Positions 5,983 to 6,335 of a stretch of 6,335 bases of DNA are shown here, piece after piece (positions within the stretch are counted from its first letter, which is position 1; the number at the start of each line of letters is the position of its first letter). The translations under genes were made by a program, and so were the position numbers. The notes under the pieces were generated by a model. The model worked only from the letters and a program-made list of their open reading frames with translations. It was not told where the DNA came from and ran no database searches. Origin of the DNA: SZUA-451 sp034721895 (GTDB lineage Bacteria > Campylobacterota > Campylobacteria > Campylobacterales > Sulfurovaceae); NCBI GenBank assembly GCA_034721895.1, contig JAYEND010000063.1, forward strand, positions 1 through 6,335, written 5' to 3'.

Positions 5983-6335
5983 ATGATAAAGTTTGTATTT
6001 TTACTCATTCCCTTTTTATTGTTTGCGGGCAAGCCGAAACTTCTACTACTTCAAACCTATAAAGACCAAAATATCACAGGTTGGGTGATGAGTGAAAAGC
6101 TCGATGGTGTCAGAGCCTACTGGGATGGCAAAAATCTCATCAGTCGTGGTGACAAGATTATTTATGCTCCCAAATGGTTTACCGAAAAGTACCCGCCTTT
6201 TGAAGTAGACGGTGAACTCTGGACCAAAAGAGGGGATTTTGAAAATATCACTTCGATTGTGAGAGATAAAATACCGGGTAAAGAGTGGAGAGAGATACGA
6301 CACTATATTTTTGAAGTGCCTCGTGCAGAAGGGAA
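5983..6335 (+). CDS. Exported ATP-dependent DNA ligase (Lig E type), N-terminal part
   Basis: The visible 117 residues are the start of a minimal ATP-dependent DNA ligase, which joins nicked DNA through a lysine-AMP intermediate. The nucleotidyltransferase motif I is SEKLDGVRAYW with the catalytic lysine at 39. SRGDK (54-58) fits motif Ia, FEVDGELW (73-80) is motif III, and HYIFEVP (107-113) fits motif IIIa. Residues 1-16 (MIKFVF, a hydrophobic run, then LLFAG) are a short signal peptide, so the mature enzyme should be periplasmic, as proposed for Lig E proteins. A role sealing nicks in incoming DNA during natural transformation has been suggested for that family. The ATG at 5983 is chosen because it gives a clean signal peptide. 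It has no Shine-Dalgarno sequence. In-frame ATG 5917 and GTG 5926 exist upstream but would bury the promoter and lengthen the signal region. The gene runs off the right edge. Confidence 0.9.
   Translation, partial: MIKFVFLLIPFLLFAGKPKLLLLQTYKDQNITGWVMSEKLDGVRAYWDGKNLISRGDKIIYAPKWFTEKYPPFEVDGELWTKRGDFENITSIVRDKIPGKEWREIRHYIFEVPRAEG

Noticed and set aside
6046..6303. 85-residue minus-strand reading frame at the right edge
   Set aside because: It is antisense to the ligase motifs I to III, which are clearly conserved on the plus strand.

Overview
The window looks like a stretch of a Campylobacterota chromosome, probably a Sulfurovum- or Sulfurimonas-type sulfur oxidiser. This is inferred from moderate-to-low GC, extended TATAAT promoters without strong -35 boxes, a Cj1289-like SurA-type chaperone, a small exported ATP-dependent DNA ligase, and a very large cadherin-like/RTX surface protein. 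No database search was possible, so the genus is not fixed.

Positions 1-5042 (+) are the 3' part of one giant gene. Its frame is open through the left edge, so the true start lies outside the window. The visible protein (about 1,680 residues) is modular. In order it has an unrecognised N-terminal part, a YfaP/DUF2135-like beta domain, an eight-cysteine segment, a carboxypeptidase-regulatory-like region with an acidic D-x-D-x-N-D-D loop, six cadherin-like repeats of about 98 residues, eight RTX nonapeptides, a haemolysin-type calcium-binding-related domain, and a long C-terminal region with a seven-fold, roughly 47-residue periodicity suggesting a beta-propeller. The overall plan is that of a calcium-stiffened, secreted or cell-surface adhesin, probably a type I secretion substrate. 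No secretion genes are in view.

Positions 5055-5876 (-) encode a periplasmic SurA/PpiC-like chaperone, convergent with the giant gene. The 12-base gap and the chaperone stop codon lie in an inverted repeat that may terminate transcription.

Positions 5877-5982 are a 106-base divergent intergenic region with a good sigma70-type promoter for the chaperone, a TATAAT box set just before the ligase ATG (possible leaderless mRNA), and a 6+6 inverted repeat between them. Positions 5983-6335 (+) begin an exported ATP-dependent DNA ligase of the Lig E type, cut by the right edge.

Functional links between the three genes are inference only. A periplasmic chaperone and a periplasmic ligase both belong to envelope biology, but the giant gene is convergent and not in an operon with either. 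I see no CRISPR array, tRNA, rRNA, insertion sequence or phage gene, and nothing I would call a new multi-gene system. The most unusual object is the domain architecture of the giant protein.
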